Shown here piece by piece: positions 7,263 through 15,024 of a stretch of DNA of 31,864 nt. Positions within the stretch are counted from its first letter, which is position 1; every line of letters starts with the position of its first letter. The stretch is from a virus: the IMG/VR virus record IMGVR_UViG_3300002514_003933, positions 1 to 31,864 of that record. One strand, written 5' to 3'. Position numbers and translations under genes: made by a program. The notes beneath the pieces were generated by a model. The model ran no database searches. It was not told the origin of the DNA and saw only the letters and a list, made by a program, of their open reading frames with translations.

Positions 7263-7582
7263 CACCACACCCCTGTTGTTTCGCAGCCCAGCTTTTGCAA
7301 GGCTACATCAAGGTCTTGGAGGGCTACGCGATCCTTGGACCATACGTCGATATGATCGAACCCCGGCTTGATTCCAAGGTCAGGGATGCTTGTGGCGGTC
7401 ACAATCTTCACCTTTCCGTCGCGGAAAGAGCGGAGCAACCCTGGAAGGTTGCGGGACTCACGCCCGAAGCCATGGTAGACGCGCAGGCGATACTCGGGCA
7501 CAGCACGTTCCGCGAGCCACTTTGTCGCAACTCGCTTTGCCATGACAACCCGACGGACGGATAGTTGCTTATGGTCTTTCAT
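7262..7582 (-). CDS. Hypothetical protein, first gene of a two-gene late operon
   Basis: A 106-aa protein with no family I can name. It opens with a basic helical region, LSVRRVVMAKRVATKWLAER, then PEYRLRVYHGFGRESRNLP, and closes with a short alpha/beta part ending CETTGVW. The ATG at 7582 has GGAGG nine bases upstream; a TTG at 7597 is less likely. Its stop overlaps the next start (TGATG). A late-type element lies 36 bases upstream, just after the sigma-like gene. The conserved-looking RVAxxxL...PEYRL pattern suggests a real phage family of unknown role. Confidence 0.7.
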   Translation of the reverse strand: MKDHKQLSVRRVVMAKRVATKWLAERAVPEYRLRVYHGFGRESRNLPGLLRSFRDGKVKIVTATSIPDLGIKPGFDHIDVWSKDRVALQDLDVALQKLGCETTGVW

Positions 7583-7615
7583 GGGGAGCGCCTCCAAGAC
7601 TCAACCAAAGTCTCG

Positions 7616-7632
7616 CGATAGACGCACTACCG
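7616..7632 (-). promoter_or_regulatory. Late-promoter-like element, copy 5
   Basis: Minus-strand reading is CGGTAG-TGCGT-CTATCG, between the stop of the sigma-like gene and the next ATG at 7582. The last T of CTAT is 36 bases from that ATG. Confidence 0.65.
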
Positions 7633-7638
7633 ACCCTA

Positions 7639-8247
7639 TCAGTTCACGACGTAGATCACCGGCTCGGACCATTGAGATCGCTGTGTCTCTTTGAGGATGT
7701 TGAGGTTCCCGGCCACATGTTCGTACACCTGCACATAGGTATCCATGCCGCTCATCTTCTTCAGGCGGTCGATAGTGCGGAAGAAGCGGTGCCGCACAAA
7801 ACCCTGTGTCACCCCCATCCGCTTCGCCACTTCCGACTGACAGGTTGTCTCAACCATCCCCAACATGATCTCAATGTCTCGGGGATCAGTGAGCACCCCT
7901 CGGAGATCCTGCTCCATCAGCCAGACGTTGTAAGTCGGCATGTCGATGAGATAGCGGATCCTGGCTGCGGCTCGTTGAAGTCGGTAGCACACCGTCGGCT
8001 GGCTGATGTTGAACATCTCCGCAATGGTGGTCTGCCGGAGTTTCTGAAAGAAGTACAACTCCACGAAGTCAGCCTCACGCGGGGGGATCTGCTCCAGAAC
8101 CCCCTTCACTTGGTCTAACTCCTCCTTGCTTTCATCCGACATCTCCTCGGAGATGCTGGGGTAGTTGGAGAGGGTGTCCTCGGTTGAAAAAATCCTCTCC
8201 ATGTCGGAGGGATCCAGAACGATATGACTGCACCAATAGTTACTCAT
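7639..8247 (-). CDS. Sigma-70 region 4-like HTH protein, probable transcription factor
   Basis: A 202-aa protein. Residues about 45-100 look like sigma region 4: LEQIPPREADFVELYFF, then the helix-turn-helix TIAEMFNISQPTVCYRLQRA. A second HTH-like segment follows at about 135-165 (CQSEVAKRMGVTQGFVRHRF). Region 2 is not evident, so it may be a divergent sigma factor or an HTH activator. Its ATG lies eight bases inside the end of the NusG-like gene, so the two are translated together. It is the last gene of the replication/transcription block and is directly followed by a late-type element. A role as the phage late transcription factor is inferred from this position, not shown. Confidence 0.8.
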   Translation of the reverse strand: MSNYWCSHIVLDPSDMERIFSTEDTLSNYPSISEEMSDESKEELDQVKGVLEQIPPREADFVELYFFQKLRQTTIAEMFNISQPTVCYRLQRAAARIRYLIDMPTYNVWLMEQDLRGVLTDPRDIEIMLGMVETTCQSEVAKRMGVTQGFVRHRFFRTIDRLKKMSGMDTYVQVYEHVAGNLNILKETQRSQWSEPVIYVVN

Positions 8248-8782
8248 TAGGTTCTTCCCAGGGGCGAAGGATGAAGCGCGGCATCTTTTTCAGCGCCCGT
8301 AGGGAGCGAAGCTCGACCAAAACCATCGCATGTTTTGGCCCAACGCTGACTACCTTACCCTCCAGGCCCGAGTAAGAGCCCTCAATGACCGTAACTTTCA
8401 TATCCACTTGTATCTCAACGGCTACGAGTTCATTCAACCGTTGGCGCAGTTCGCGCACAGATGCGTCCGGCACCGTGTCCAAAACCCACGACTGCCCATT
8501 CCCTCCCCTCGATAGGAGTCCCCGCACATAAGGGGTGTTGAGTAAACCTCGGTAGGAGTGATCTGGAAGCCCAGAACCCACGAAGGCGTACCCCTCCATT
8601 ACCGAGAAGAGTGACTGCGTTCCACTGTAAGTGAGGGTGAGATAAGGGACGAAAACCGGATGCCCCTCCGGCATGTCGGAGTAGTCACGAAGGATCTCCT
8701 CCAACAGACCCGCCTCGGCTACTCGCTCTCCGTGTGGAGAGAGTTCCAAAACTGCCCATGTGATTTCATCCCGAACGTCCAT
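8240..8782 (-). CDS. NusG/RfaH-like transcription elongation protein (NGN plus KOW)
   Basis: A 180-aa protein of about the length of bacterial NusG. Residues 8-105 fit an NGN domain: WAVLELSPHGERVAEAG, a VFVPYLTLTY strand, and MEGYAFVGSG corresponding to the NusG LPGYVLV-type strand. Residues about 125-160 fit a KOW motif: MKVTVIEGSYSGLEGKVVSV. NusG proteins bind RNA polymerase and modulate pausing and termination. ATG at 8782 is chosen over GTG 8788; it lies inside the 3' end of the clamp-loader gene, and the stop overlaps the sigma-like gene. It is presumably used to redirect host RNA polymerase on phage genes (inference). Confidence 0.85.
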   Translation of the reverse strand: MDVRDEITWAVLELSPHGERVAEAGLLEEILRDYSDMPEGHPVFVPYLTLTYSGTQSLFSVMEGYAFVGSGLPDHSYRGLLNTPYVRGLLSRGGNGQSWVLDTVPDASVRELRQRLNELVAVEIQVDMKVTVIEGSYSGLEGKVVSVGPKHAMVLVELRSLRALKKMPRFILRPWEEPNE

Positions 8783-10178
8783 GGTCACCCATCATCCTTC
8801 GGAGATGGTGACGTACCAGTTCACGAAAAACAGGTGACGAGAGAGATTCTTTATCGGATGTGGGTTGGGACTTGTCAGTCCGCGAAACAGGGCCATGACC
8901 CACCGCTCGGGAGTCCACCCATATCCCGTTGGCGGTTGTTGATGCTGTTGGCGTGTCTGATCCATGACCGACATTACCCACAGGATCAAGGTCAGGAGAC
9001 GAGCCTTCCGAAAGTGCCGAGCAAGCCCCCGAAACAAGTGGGGGGGTGGGGGGAGCAGCAACGGGGGGCGCGGGGGCAGATACAACGATCTGGGCTCCGA
9101 CAGAAACCCCCACATCGGACCCGTAGAGGTGATGGGAGGCAACCGAGTCAAGGATCAAGGTCTGCCGCGTAGGACGGTGGGGTGGGGCAGCAAAACGGGA
9201 AGCGACGGTGAGAAGAGACGGCCCCGACTCTGCCAGGGCCTTCACCCGACCACCATCCCACTTGGTAGGGATTGAGGCAACCCCCAAGTAAACCCGGTAG
9301 ACAAGCATCGCTGCTTCCGCTACTCGCTCATAGGCCCCCGACGGGCTCATCCTCTCGGAGAGTGAGGTGGCAACGCTCACCACACGGTTGAGGTCCGACC
9401 CAAGGGCCTCCAGAAGCCCCAGAACCTCCTCGTTCGCCTCCAGATGCAAGTAAGCTGCTGCATTAGTCCGGGTGATGCCCCCGAGCATCGAAACCCCCTC
9501 GACCATCTTCAAGGCATCTCGGATATGGCTCTCACTCTGCTCCACGAGGAGAGTGAGAGCATCCCCTTCGTACTCAATCCCTTCCTGCCCACAAACATGG
9601 GTCAACCGTTCCACAATCTCGGGGAGAGGTGCGGGGCGGATCACGAAGGCCGGGGCACAGCGCGAGAAGATGGTGCTCGCCATCTTGGCTGGCTCGGTGG
9701 TACAGAAGATGCACACGAGCCGCTTTTCCTCTGACCCCAACACGTTGTCCTCCATCGGCTTCAAGAGCACGTCGAGGGCCTGTTTGGACAGGCGATGGGA
9801 CTCATCGAAAAGGTAGATCCTGCGCTTTCCCGAATAGGTGGAGTAGGTCACGTCTTCAACGATTCGGGCGAGGTCTGCCTTCCCCGACTTCGTAGCCGCA
9901 TCCAGTTCCTCAAAACACTCGTGGGTGCCCCCATCGAGAAGCACCCGGCACGACCCACAGGAGTCGCAAGAGGCCCCCTCAACCGGAGCCTCACACAGCA
10001 ACGACCGAGCAAGAAGACGACCGAGGGTTGTCTTCCCCGATCCGTGCTGCCCACAGAAGACGTAGGACTGGTGAAGCCCCCTTCCCTCCTTCACGAACTG
10101 GCGAAGGACAGCCACGGTGGCATCCTGGCCCAGCACATCCCCATAGGTCCGGGGCCGATACTTGGTATCAAGCGCCAT
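8766..10178 (-). CDS. dnaX: DnaX-like clamp-loader ATPase (gamma/tau)
   Basis: A 470-aa AAA+ protein that loads the sliding clamp on DNA. It opens with MALDTKYRPRTYGDVLGQ, typical of gamma/tau. Walker A is GQHGSGKT at 43-50. A zinc module has C62, C71, C74 and C77 with the usual C-x8-C-x2-C-x2-C spacing. Walker B is IYLFDESH at 121-128, sensor 1 is in FCTTEP, and the SRC arginine-finger motif is at 172-174. Residues after about 350 are Pro/Ser-rich and unlike tau domains IV-V. The start at 10178 has GGAAGG upstream and overlaps the previous gene by 11 bases. A DnaN-like clamp at 15650 is the likely partner. No delta or delta-prime is seen here, so host subunits or genes outside the window may be needed. 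Confidence 0.93.
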   Translation of the reverse strand: MALDTKYRPRTYGDVLGQDATVAVLRQFVKEGRGLHQSYVFCGQHGSGKTTLGRLLARSLLCEAPVEGASCDSCGSCRVLLDGGTHECFEELDAATKSGKADLARIVEDVTYSTYSGKRRIYLFDESHRLSKQALDVLLKPMEDNVLGSEEKRLVCIFCTTEPAKMASTIFSRCAPAFVIRPAPLPEIVERLTHVCGQEGIEYEGDALTLLVEQSESHIRDALKMVEGVSMLGGITRTNAAAYLHLEANEEVLGLLEALGSDLNRVVSVATSLSERMSPSGAYERVAEAAMLVYRVYLGVASIPTKWDGGRVKALAESGPSLLTVASRFAAPPHRPTRQTLILDSVASHHLYGSDVGVSVGAQIVVSAPAPPVAAPPTPPLVSGACSALSEGSSPDLDPVGNVGHGSDTPTASTTANGIWVDSRAVGHGPVSRTDKSQPTSDKESLSSPVFRELVRHHLRRMMGDHGRSG

Positions 10179-10524
10179 CAGCCTTCCAGATAGCGACATA
10201 GACTTGGAACTGGCCTACCTCCTCGATGGCGAGGAAGAGGGAACCGTGCTCCCTATGAAGGGCCACCAGTCGAGCCTTGAAAGCACGCAGGGTCAACGCT
10301 GGCTCCTCCTCCCCACCAAAGCCCGATGAGTCCACAAAGAGGGTGTCCAGACGCTCATGCGTCTCATCAACCTCCTCGCAGGCATAGCCGATGTGCGGGA
10401 ACGGGAAGGGAGGCCACTCCCCCAGTTCGTCAGGAGAGTCCATCCGATAAGGGACAGCCCCCTCCCCACGAGCCTTGGTAGCGGCTTCCTCATTGATATG
10501 GCGGATCATATCCAGTCCCCACAT
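10168..10524 (-). CDS. Hypothetical phage protein, MWGLDMI type
   Basis: A 118-aa soluble protein opening MWGLDMIRHINEEAATKA, a start I associate with small phage proteins of unknown function. A Pro/Phe-rich middle (WPPFPFPHIGY) is followed by an acidic stretch and a C-terminal alpha/beta part. The ATG at 10524 is preceded by GGGGGAG immediately after the previous stop, so the G-run there doubles as ribosome binding site. The 3' end overlaps the clamp-loader start, suggesting coupled expression. No catalytic motif seen. Confidence 0.75.
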   Translation of the reverse strand: MWGLDMIRHINEEAATKARGEGAVPYRMDSPDELGEWPPFPFPHIGYACEEVDETHERLDTLFVDSSGFGGEEEPALTLRAFKARLVALHREHGSLFLAIEEVGQFQVYVAIWKADGA

Positions 10525-10533
10525 GACTCCCCC

Positions 10534-11004
10534 CTACTCGTCGGAGCCGAACATTTCCTCGACAGGCGAGGGTGCGCTCGACTCATCAGGATCATCACGG
10601 GGGAACCACATCCCGTACCGCTCGACGTTCTCGCGGAACGCCATAATGTCGGGCTTGGCGACGGTGCATTTCATGTCGCCCGTCTTGGGGTCTTCCTCGC
10701 ACCGGCAGGCGGTGAGCAGGTGGTCAAGCAACGCCTCGCGCTGCTTGGAGCCGAGTTCGTTCTCCCACTGGTCGGCAGCCACCTCCACCACGAACTTGTA
10801 GGTCGTGTTGCCGATGGCGTTGGCGAGGGCTTGGACTTTCTTGCTGGAGCCCAGAATGACCTGACCCCCTGACTTCCCGGCCCTTTCACGGAAGACTACG
10901 ACGATCTCGTCCACGACCAGGGCAAGGTCGGGATGGTTGTTGGCGACGAGGGTACGAACGGTAGTGTGTACGTCGTCACTCGCTTTCCAGATTTCCACAG
11001 GCAT
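10534..11004 (-). CDS. Phage metallopeptidase-like protein with degenerate active site
   Basis: A 156-aa protein. The layout matches the putative phage metallopeptidase family: an N-terminal domain, a central YKFVVEVAADQWENELG, a helix SKQREALLDHLL, and a C-terminal KPDIMAFRENVERYGMW. In relatives the helix carries HExxH (DHELCH-like). Here residues 95-99 read HLLTA, so the catalytic Glu and second His are missing. Three Cys (C100, C102, C113) lie just after. It is therefore probably not a working zinc protease of that type and may be a structural or binding relative. The ATG at 11004 has AGGAGA nine bases upstream. Confidence 0.75.
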   Translation of the reverse strand: MPVEIWKASDDVHTTVRTLVANNHPDLALVVDEIVVVFRERAGKSGGQVILGSSKKVQALANAIGNTTYKFVVEVAADQWENELGSKQREALLDHLLTACRCEEDPKTGDMKCTVAKPDIMAFRENVERYGMWFPRDDPDESSAPSPVEEMFGSDE

Positions 11005-11049
11005 GAGGGTTCTCCTTTTCAGTGTGGTAAACACCTATCCATACCCATC

Positions 11050-11070
11050 GGGGGGTGGGGAGCACCCCCC
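11050..11070. other. G/C hairpin after the primase stop codon
   Basis: GGGGGGTG (11050-11057) pairs with CACCCCCC (11063-11070) around a five-base loop. On the minus strand it follows the primase TGA by one base. No U-tract follows, so it is not a classic intrinsic terminator; it could pause, terminate or protect mRNA ends. Confidence 0.6.
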
Positions 11071-11071
11071 T

Positions 11072-11794
11072 TCACAACCCGAAGACAGAACGAAGGTGTC
11101 GCTCTCCCCCCACTGCCCAAACCGCGCTGGGGTCTTTCCCCCGATACTGGACGGGGCGGCACTGAACGCGAGCCCTCTCCAGACGTTGAAGGACACCCCA
11201 GACCTCCCGGCCTGACTCGGGGTGAGTGTAACCATGGACCATCTTCTGTCCTGTCTCATCCATGTCGAAAACCACATGGACCATAGCGTTTGGAACCATG
11301 AACCGTTGAAGGAAGGCAACCTGCCTGGGCGTGATCTTCGCCCCTCCGGTAGACAGCACCGCATCCCGCTCGGGAGTCACATGAGCCAGGGCAAGGTCAA
11401 AGACCCCTTCAACAAGCCACACATCTCCCCCGGCCCAGATGCGGTCGAGGTGTGATGGGGTCAACCCGACGAACACAGGTGCCCAAGCCGACTCGGGCAG
11501 GTGGTACTTGCTGACGTTCTTCTCCCCCTCCCAGGTGCGGAACTCCACACCGACAACTCGACCCCGAGGGGACCAGAGGGGGATGGCAAGCCAGTGGTCC
11601 ACCCGGTGACCCGATGATCCGTGTCGATCAACGAAGGCCCCATCTGGAGCCCGCGTCGATGGACACCGCCACAGACCGACACGCATCTCCTCCATCAGCC
11701 TGGACGGCAGGCCACGACCGAGGACATAGCCCTCGGCTTCCTGGGGGGTGTCCTCGGCAGAGGACAACAGTGCTTCGGTCAACCACTCTCTCAT
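11072..11794 (-). CDS. DnaG-type primase core / Toprim protein
   Basis: A 240-aa protein. An N-terminal part with EGYVLGRGLPSRLMEEMRVG corresponds to the segment before Toprim in DnaG-like primases. The Toprim domain has VWLVEGVFD (E129, D133), GGAKIT and VVFDMDETG (D177, D179). No CHC2-type zinc-binding domain and no helicase domain are present, so it is shorter than bacterial DnaG. It likely makes primers at the phage fork. The ATG at 11794 has only a weak ribosome site. It lies downstream of a late-type gene and upstream of the metallopeptidase-like and clamp-loader genes. A Toprim protein of another class (topoisomerase or OLD-like) is less likely given the DnaG-like N-terminal part. Confidence 0.85.
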   Translation of the reverse strand: MREWLTEALLSSAEDTPQEAEGYVLGRGLPSRLMEEMRVGLWRCPSTRAPDGAFVDRHGSSGHRVDHWLAIPLWSPRGRVVGVEFRTWEGEKNVSKYHLPESAWAPVFVGLTPSHLDRIWAGGDVWLVEGVFDLALAHVTPERDAVLSTGGAKITPRQVAFLQRFMVPNAMVHVVFDMDETGQKMVHGYTHPESGREVWGVLQRLERARVQCRPVQYRGKDPSAVWAVGGERHLRSVFGL

Positions 11795-11834
11795 GGAGGG
11801 GCCTACCCATTCGGGCTGGGGTCAGACCCCCCTG

Positions 11835-13073
11835 TCAGCGCCAGACGGTGGGGACGTATCGGTGGCTGACCTTGTTCTTGCCGAGCCACAACAGGAAGTC
11901 CCCGTTGTCCATGTTCCGAACCACGTCGGGGTCAGCCTTCAGCAGCTTGAACAGCTTACGGGCGGCACCCTTCGACGTAGACTTGTAGAACGCCCGCATC
12001 CCTTCCATCTGGGCCATGTAGTCGTCCTTGTCTGCCTCGTCGTAGAACGTGAACTCATCCCATCTCGATGTTCCCGCGAAGTCCTTTCCCTTGAAAGAAA
12101 TCGGGGAATAGTCTTGCGGCTCGACCTCCAAGAACGACACAACTTCCTCGTTCCCGAGGAAGTTTTTGGGCCACTTGACCTTATCCAACTGCGCCTGCAT
12201 CTCGGCAGGGGTCATGTAGTTGCCCGGATACTTCTTGGAGAGTTTGGCTGCCTCTTTCAGTGCCTTGGTGCCCACCTCCTCGATAGCCCCTCTCATCGCC
12301 GCCACTGCTCGGTCATAGGTCATGTTCTTGGTGATACCGGCATCATTCCAGATGTTGCTCATCAGGAAAGGGCCGTCGGGGCGGAACCACCCACCACGCA
12401 TCACCCACTCCGTCGAAAATGTGATGCGACGGACCTTGCGCTTGACGGGTTTCCCCGGCATCTCCTCGATCATCACCCTCTGACCACCGAAGCGAGCACG
12501 CATGAGGTCACCGGAAATGACCTCATCCCATCCACCTCGGGCCTCTTTCTGGATCCTTGCGAGGATGACCCTACGCTCATCTGACCCAGCAGGAAGACTG
12601 GAAGCGAGGCGAATCAAAGCTGGTCGGTTGGAAGCCCACATCGAGCGTTGGGCGTTGTCCCCGAGCCAGCGTTCCACGTCACTGTGCAGGGTTTCTTGGT
12701 TCTTGACGCGCCTCAAAGCACTCTGAACCTGCGGGGGTAGGCCGTCGTAGTCCATCGCTGGACTCGATGCGGAGTCGAGGTACTGGCGAAGGATCTTCTC
12801 TTGCCGCTTCATCAGCCGAGCGGTCTTGGCCTTCTTCTTGGCCTTGAACTTCTCCAGCAACTCGGCTGGCATCTTGTCGTCACCCTTCGACTTTGACTTC
12901 GACTTGCCCTTACCGGGTTGAACACCGTCCTCTTTGGACTTCTCGCAGTTCTCGCGCATCGCGGGAACCTTCAGCTTCTCGCACCCAGCCAGGATCACGC
13001 GACGTGCTTCTGACCCCACAGGGAGAGTGGAGGCCACACGGATGAGGAGTTGTCGGTCAGTAGGGGTAGCCAT
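11835..13073 (-). CDS. Late-type protein with two LIRxASTLPxGS motifs
   Basis: A 412-aa basic protein. The motif occurs at residues 10-31 (LIRVASTLPVGSEARRVIL) and again at 153-174 (LIRLASSLPAGSDERRVIL), dividing it into a 130-residue Lys-rich helical segment (KGKSKSKSKGDD, then KFKAKKKAKTARLMKR) and a C-terminal domain of about 240 residues with a mixed alpha/beta look. The recurrence at the start of each section suggests two units joined in one polypeptide. No enzyme signature is visible. The ATG at 13073 has GGAG upstream, and a late-type element lies 38 bases upstream, although the neighbours are replication genes. Its motif is shared with proteins at 1-212, 4648-4983 and 29875-31311. Confidence 0.75.
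   Translation of the reverse strand: MATPTDRQLLIRVASTLPVGSEARRVILAGCEKLKVPAMRENCEKSKEDGVQPGKGKSKSKSKGDDKMPAELLEKFKAKKKAKTARLMKRQEKILRQYLDSASSPAMDYDGLPPQVQSALRRVKNQETLHSDVERWLGDNAQRSMWASNRPALIRLASSLPAGSDERRVILARIQKEARGGWDEVISGDLMRARFGGQRVMIEEMPGKPVKRKVRRITFSTEWVMRGGWFRPDGPFLMSNIWNDAGITKNMTYDRAVAAMRGAIEEVGTKALKEAAKLSKKYPGNYMTPAEMQAQLDKVKWPKNFLGNEEVVSFLEVEPQDYSPISFKGKDFAGTSRWDEFTFYDEADKDDYMAQMEGMRAFYKSTSKGAARKLFKLLKADPDVVRNMDNGDFLLWLGKNKVSHRYVPTVWR
12552..12617 (-). repeat. Internal copy of the LIRxASTLPxGS motif
   Basis: Encodes residues 153-174 of the 412-aa protein. It is closely similar in amino-acid sequence to the N-terminal copy (12981-13046) of the same protein and to copies at about 123-188, 4870-4935, 31225-31290 and 30082-30138. 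DNA in the PxGS codons is also similar between copies. Confidence 0.75.
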
Positions 13074-13108
13074 GCGAAATCTCCACGGGGGTACTTACCC
13101 TCTCTGGT

Positions 13109-13125
13109 GCATAGGGGAACTACCG
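13109..13125 (-). promoter_or_regulatory. Late-promoter-like element, copy 6
   Basis: Minus-strand reading is CGGTAG-TTCCC-CTATGC. Its TAG is the stop codon of the upstream membrane protein gene. The last T of CTAT is 38 bases from the ATG at 13073. Confidence 0.65.
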
Positions 13126-13527
13126 ATCTCTGAAGCAACGCCGCTCCCGCTCGCGCCGAATCTCGTCCAATGCCTCCTCGATCTTTGCGAGGGCCACCTC
13201 TTGCTTGAACATCGAGGCATCCATCTTCTTGGCGACCCCATCAACCTGCTCCCCGAGTTTGGCGATGAGTTCATCTCGCTGGGCCATACAGTGCTGGAGA
13301 GCCGCCGCCCCCTCTGCCCTCACCCGATCCATCACCACATCATATCGACCACGCATGATCTCGATACGACCCTCATGGGCTTTCTCGATCTCTTTCAACT
13401 GGGCCTGGAAACCAGAGGTCAGCCCATCGAGCCGCCTCTGCATCCCGAGATGCTGATAGACAAGGAACGCAGCAAACAGCCCGAGACTGCCAAAGTCGAA
13501 TAGTTGGGAAATCAGGGCATCAGTCAT
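13120..13527 (-). CDS. Single-pass membrane protein with coiled coil
   Basis: A 135-aa protein. Residues about 11-26 (FGSLGLFAAFLVYQH) form one membrane helix near the N-terminus, followed by a long charged coiled coil of about 100 residues. It could be a spanin- or holin-partner-like protein, or a membrane anchor for a phage complex; no lipobox or signal cleavage site is seen. The ATG at 13527 has AGGAAG upstream and a late-type element 45 bases upstream, which fits a lysis- or virion-related role better than replication (inference). Confidence 0.75.
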   Translation of the reverse strand: MTDALISQLFDFGSLGLFAAFLVYQHLGMQRRLDGLTSGFQAQLKEIEKAHEGRIEIMRGRYDVVMDRVRAEGAAALQHCMAQRDELIAKLGEQVDGVAKKMDASMFKQEVALAKIEEALDEIRRERERRCFRDR

Positions 13528-13569
13528 CGTCGCGTCTTCCTATGGGGGCCTCTACACCCATAGGTCATC

Positions 13570-13586
13570 CAATAGACTGATTACCT
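13570..13586 (-). promoter_or_regulatory. Late-promoter-like element, copy 7 (divergent)
   Basis: Minus-strand reading is AGGTAA-TCAGT-CTATTG. The second half and the spacing match the other copies; the first half differs at two positions. The last T of CTAT is 45 bases from the ATG at 13527. Confidence 0.5.
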
Positions 13587-13589
13587 CCC

Positions 13590-13997
13590 TCACGCACAAC
13601 GAAGCCGCTTCCTGTGGCGAGCCCGAGCGTTCTTGTTGGAGCATGAGCGCGAACAATACTTCGATGTGGACCGGGCCTCCTTCTCGCAACCTTCCCATGC
13701 ACATAGAGACTCACAGGATCGCTGCAACTGCTCCAACTGACGCTGCTCCTCCTTGCGCCGTGCCTCCTCCGCAGCCTTACGGCGTTGCCCCAAGCGAAGT
13801 TCCTTTGCAGCCTTCTCCTTCTCTTTCAAAACGCGCTCGGTGTACGCAATCGCTATCGCCCCATGCAACCGGTAGCCGCAACACCGACAGTGAAGTACCG
13901 CATCACGCGGAAAGCCCTGTCCAGAGAAGTCGCGGTCCCGGTACAGGTCCGTAGTGAGGGACGCGCACTTCGCACACGGGATCAACGGTCGAGACAT
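13590..13997 (-). CDS. Two-zinc-finger protein with central coiled coil
   Basis: A 135-aa protein. The N-terminal zinc ribbon has CAKC (8-11) and CRCC near residue 39. A basic helical region rich in Lys, Glu and Arg follows, then a C-terminal Cys cluster CAWEGC...YCSRSCSNKNARARHRK typical of short zinc fingers with a basic tail. It probably binds nucleic acid; no nuclease residues are evident. The ATG at 13997 follows GGGTGGAAA; the longer reading to 14078 would run into the upstream gene. Last gene of the contiguous replication run that begins at 27.7 kb. Confidence 0.75.
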   Translation of the reverse strand: MSRPLIPCAKCASLTTDLYRDRDFSGQGFPRDAVLHCRCCGYRLHGAIAIAYTERVLKEKEKAAKELRLGQRRKAAEEARRKEEQRQLEQLQRSCESLCAWEGCEKEARSTSKYCSRSCSNKNARARHRKRLRCA

Positions 13998-14053
13998 TTT
14001 CCACCCCACATGAGGGAAGGTGACAAGTGAGAACCGCGAAAACCCGAGGTGGT

Positions 14054-14587
14054 TTAGGCCCCACCCCGAATCACGCACAATCCCCGCGAAGAGTTGTGGA
14101 CCACCGCCCCAAGGTGGCCCCCACCAAACACATACGCCGTCCCGACGAACGAACGGTCGTCAGGAATGACCACTCCCCAGGTAGGGGGTAGCCAGTCAGC
14201 AGGAACACGCTGGATAGCCGGGGCCAGCCCAATGTCGAACTCCTCGCCGTACAGAAGCACGGGGTCAGGGAGCCCGTAATACGACAGGTGCGCCATGCAA
14301 GCAAGCACTCCATCCTTGGTCCCCGGATGGACATTTCCCCACTCTCGGGAAACACCCTCTGTGGCGATCTCCTCGACAATGCCTCGGTAGAGTTGGTCAA
14401 GGGTGTCCTTACGAACAGCCACCCGTAGGAACCCTGTTTCAAAGGCTCGCTCCACCCACATCAGACTCTTGCTCGATGTGATCAAGAATGGGCCTGCATC
14501 GGGATCGGTTGATGCGGGCACATTGTCGATCATCAGGGGTCTTTTTTTGACCGGACACTCAACATGCCCCAGCAGGTGGGCGTTCAT
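14054..14587 (-). CDS. Hypothetical protein in the replication operon
   Basis: A 177-aa soluble protein with no family I recognise. It has HVECPVKKRPLMI near the N-terminus, then an alpha/beta middle, and ends in a Gly-rich strand segment (VFGGGHLGAVVHNSSRG). No membrane helix and no clear catalytic motif. The ATG at 14587 overlaps the upstream TGA (ATGA), so it is translationally coupled to the 14584-15024 gene. Confidence 0.7.
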   Translation of the reverse strand: MNAHLLGHVECPVKKRPLMIDNVPASTDPDAGPFLITSSKSLMWVERAFETGFLRVAVRKDTLDQLYRGIVEEIATEGVSREWGNVHPGTKDGVLACMAHLSYYGLPDPVLLYGEEFDIGLAPAIQRVPADWLPPTWGVVIPDDRSFVGTAYVFGGGHLGAVVHNSSRGLCVIRGGA

Positions 14588-15024
14588 CGGAAAATCCTCT
14601 GCCACCACGACTGTCGGGGGGCCGTGGGAACCCCAGCCCCATTGTCGGGGAGCGATGCGTCCTCCTCATCGGAGGACTTGCTCGCATCGGCCAACAGATC
14701 AATCATCTCCCGCGCCCGGTCTGCTCCCTCGGGAGTGTCAGCCCACAGCAAGACCCCTCCCATCTTCCCGACCAAAGTGCCTCCAGGCACCAAGTTCTCT
14801 TGGCGGCTTCCACTCACCCAGAGCAACGCTGCCACGTCAGGGCAATCACGAGCGATCTCATGGAGAGGGGCCTTGCCAAAGAACTCACGAAACTCTGCCT
14901 TGACCTGGGCCACTTCACCCTTGTCCCAATCCTCCCCTTTGGGGAACCGAGCCCGTAGTGCCCGCTTGACATGACGGTACTGCGCCTGTCGGATTTTGTG
15001 GTGAATGGCGCTCGCGGACCTCAC
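14584..15024 (-). CDS. Hypothetical basic protein, HHKIRQAQYRH type
   Basis: A 146-aa protein. The N-terminal SAIHHKIRQAQYRHVKRAL is strongly basic with clustered His and Arg, and could bind nucleic acid. A mid-region GGVLLWADTPEGADRAREM reads as a small alpha/beta unit. The acidic linker before the C-terminal WWQRIFR is probably disordered. The start is GTG at 15024, overlapping the upstream TGA (GTGA). I recognise the pattern only as phage-like, without function. Confidence 0.7.
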   Translation of the reverse strand: MRSASAIHHKIRQAQYRHVKRALRARFPKGEDWDKGEVAQVKAEFREFFGKAPLHEIARDCPDVAALLWVSGSRQENLVPGGTLVGKMGGVLLWADTPEGADRAREMIDLLADASKSSDEEDASLPDNGAGVPTAPRQSWWQRIFR

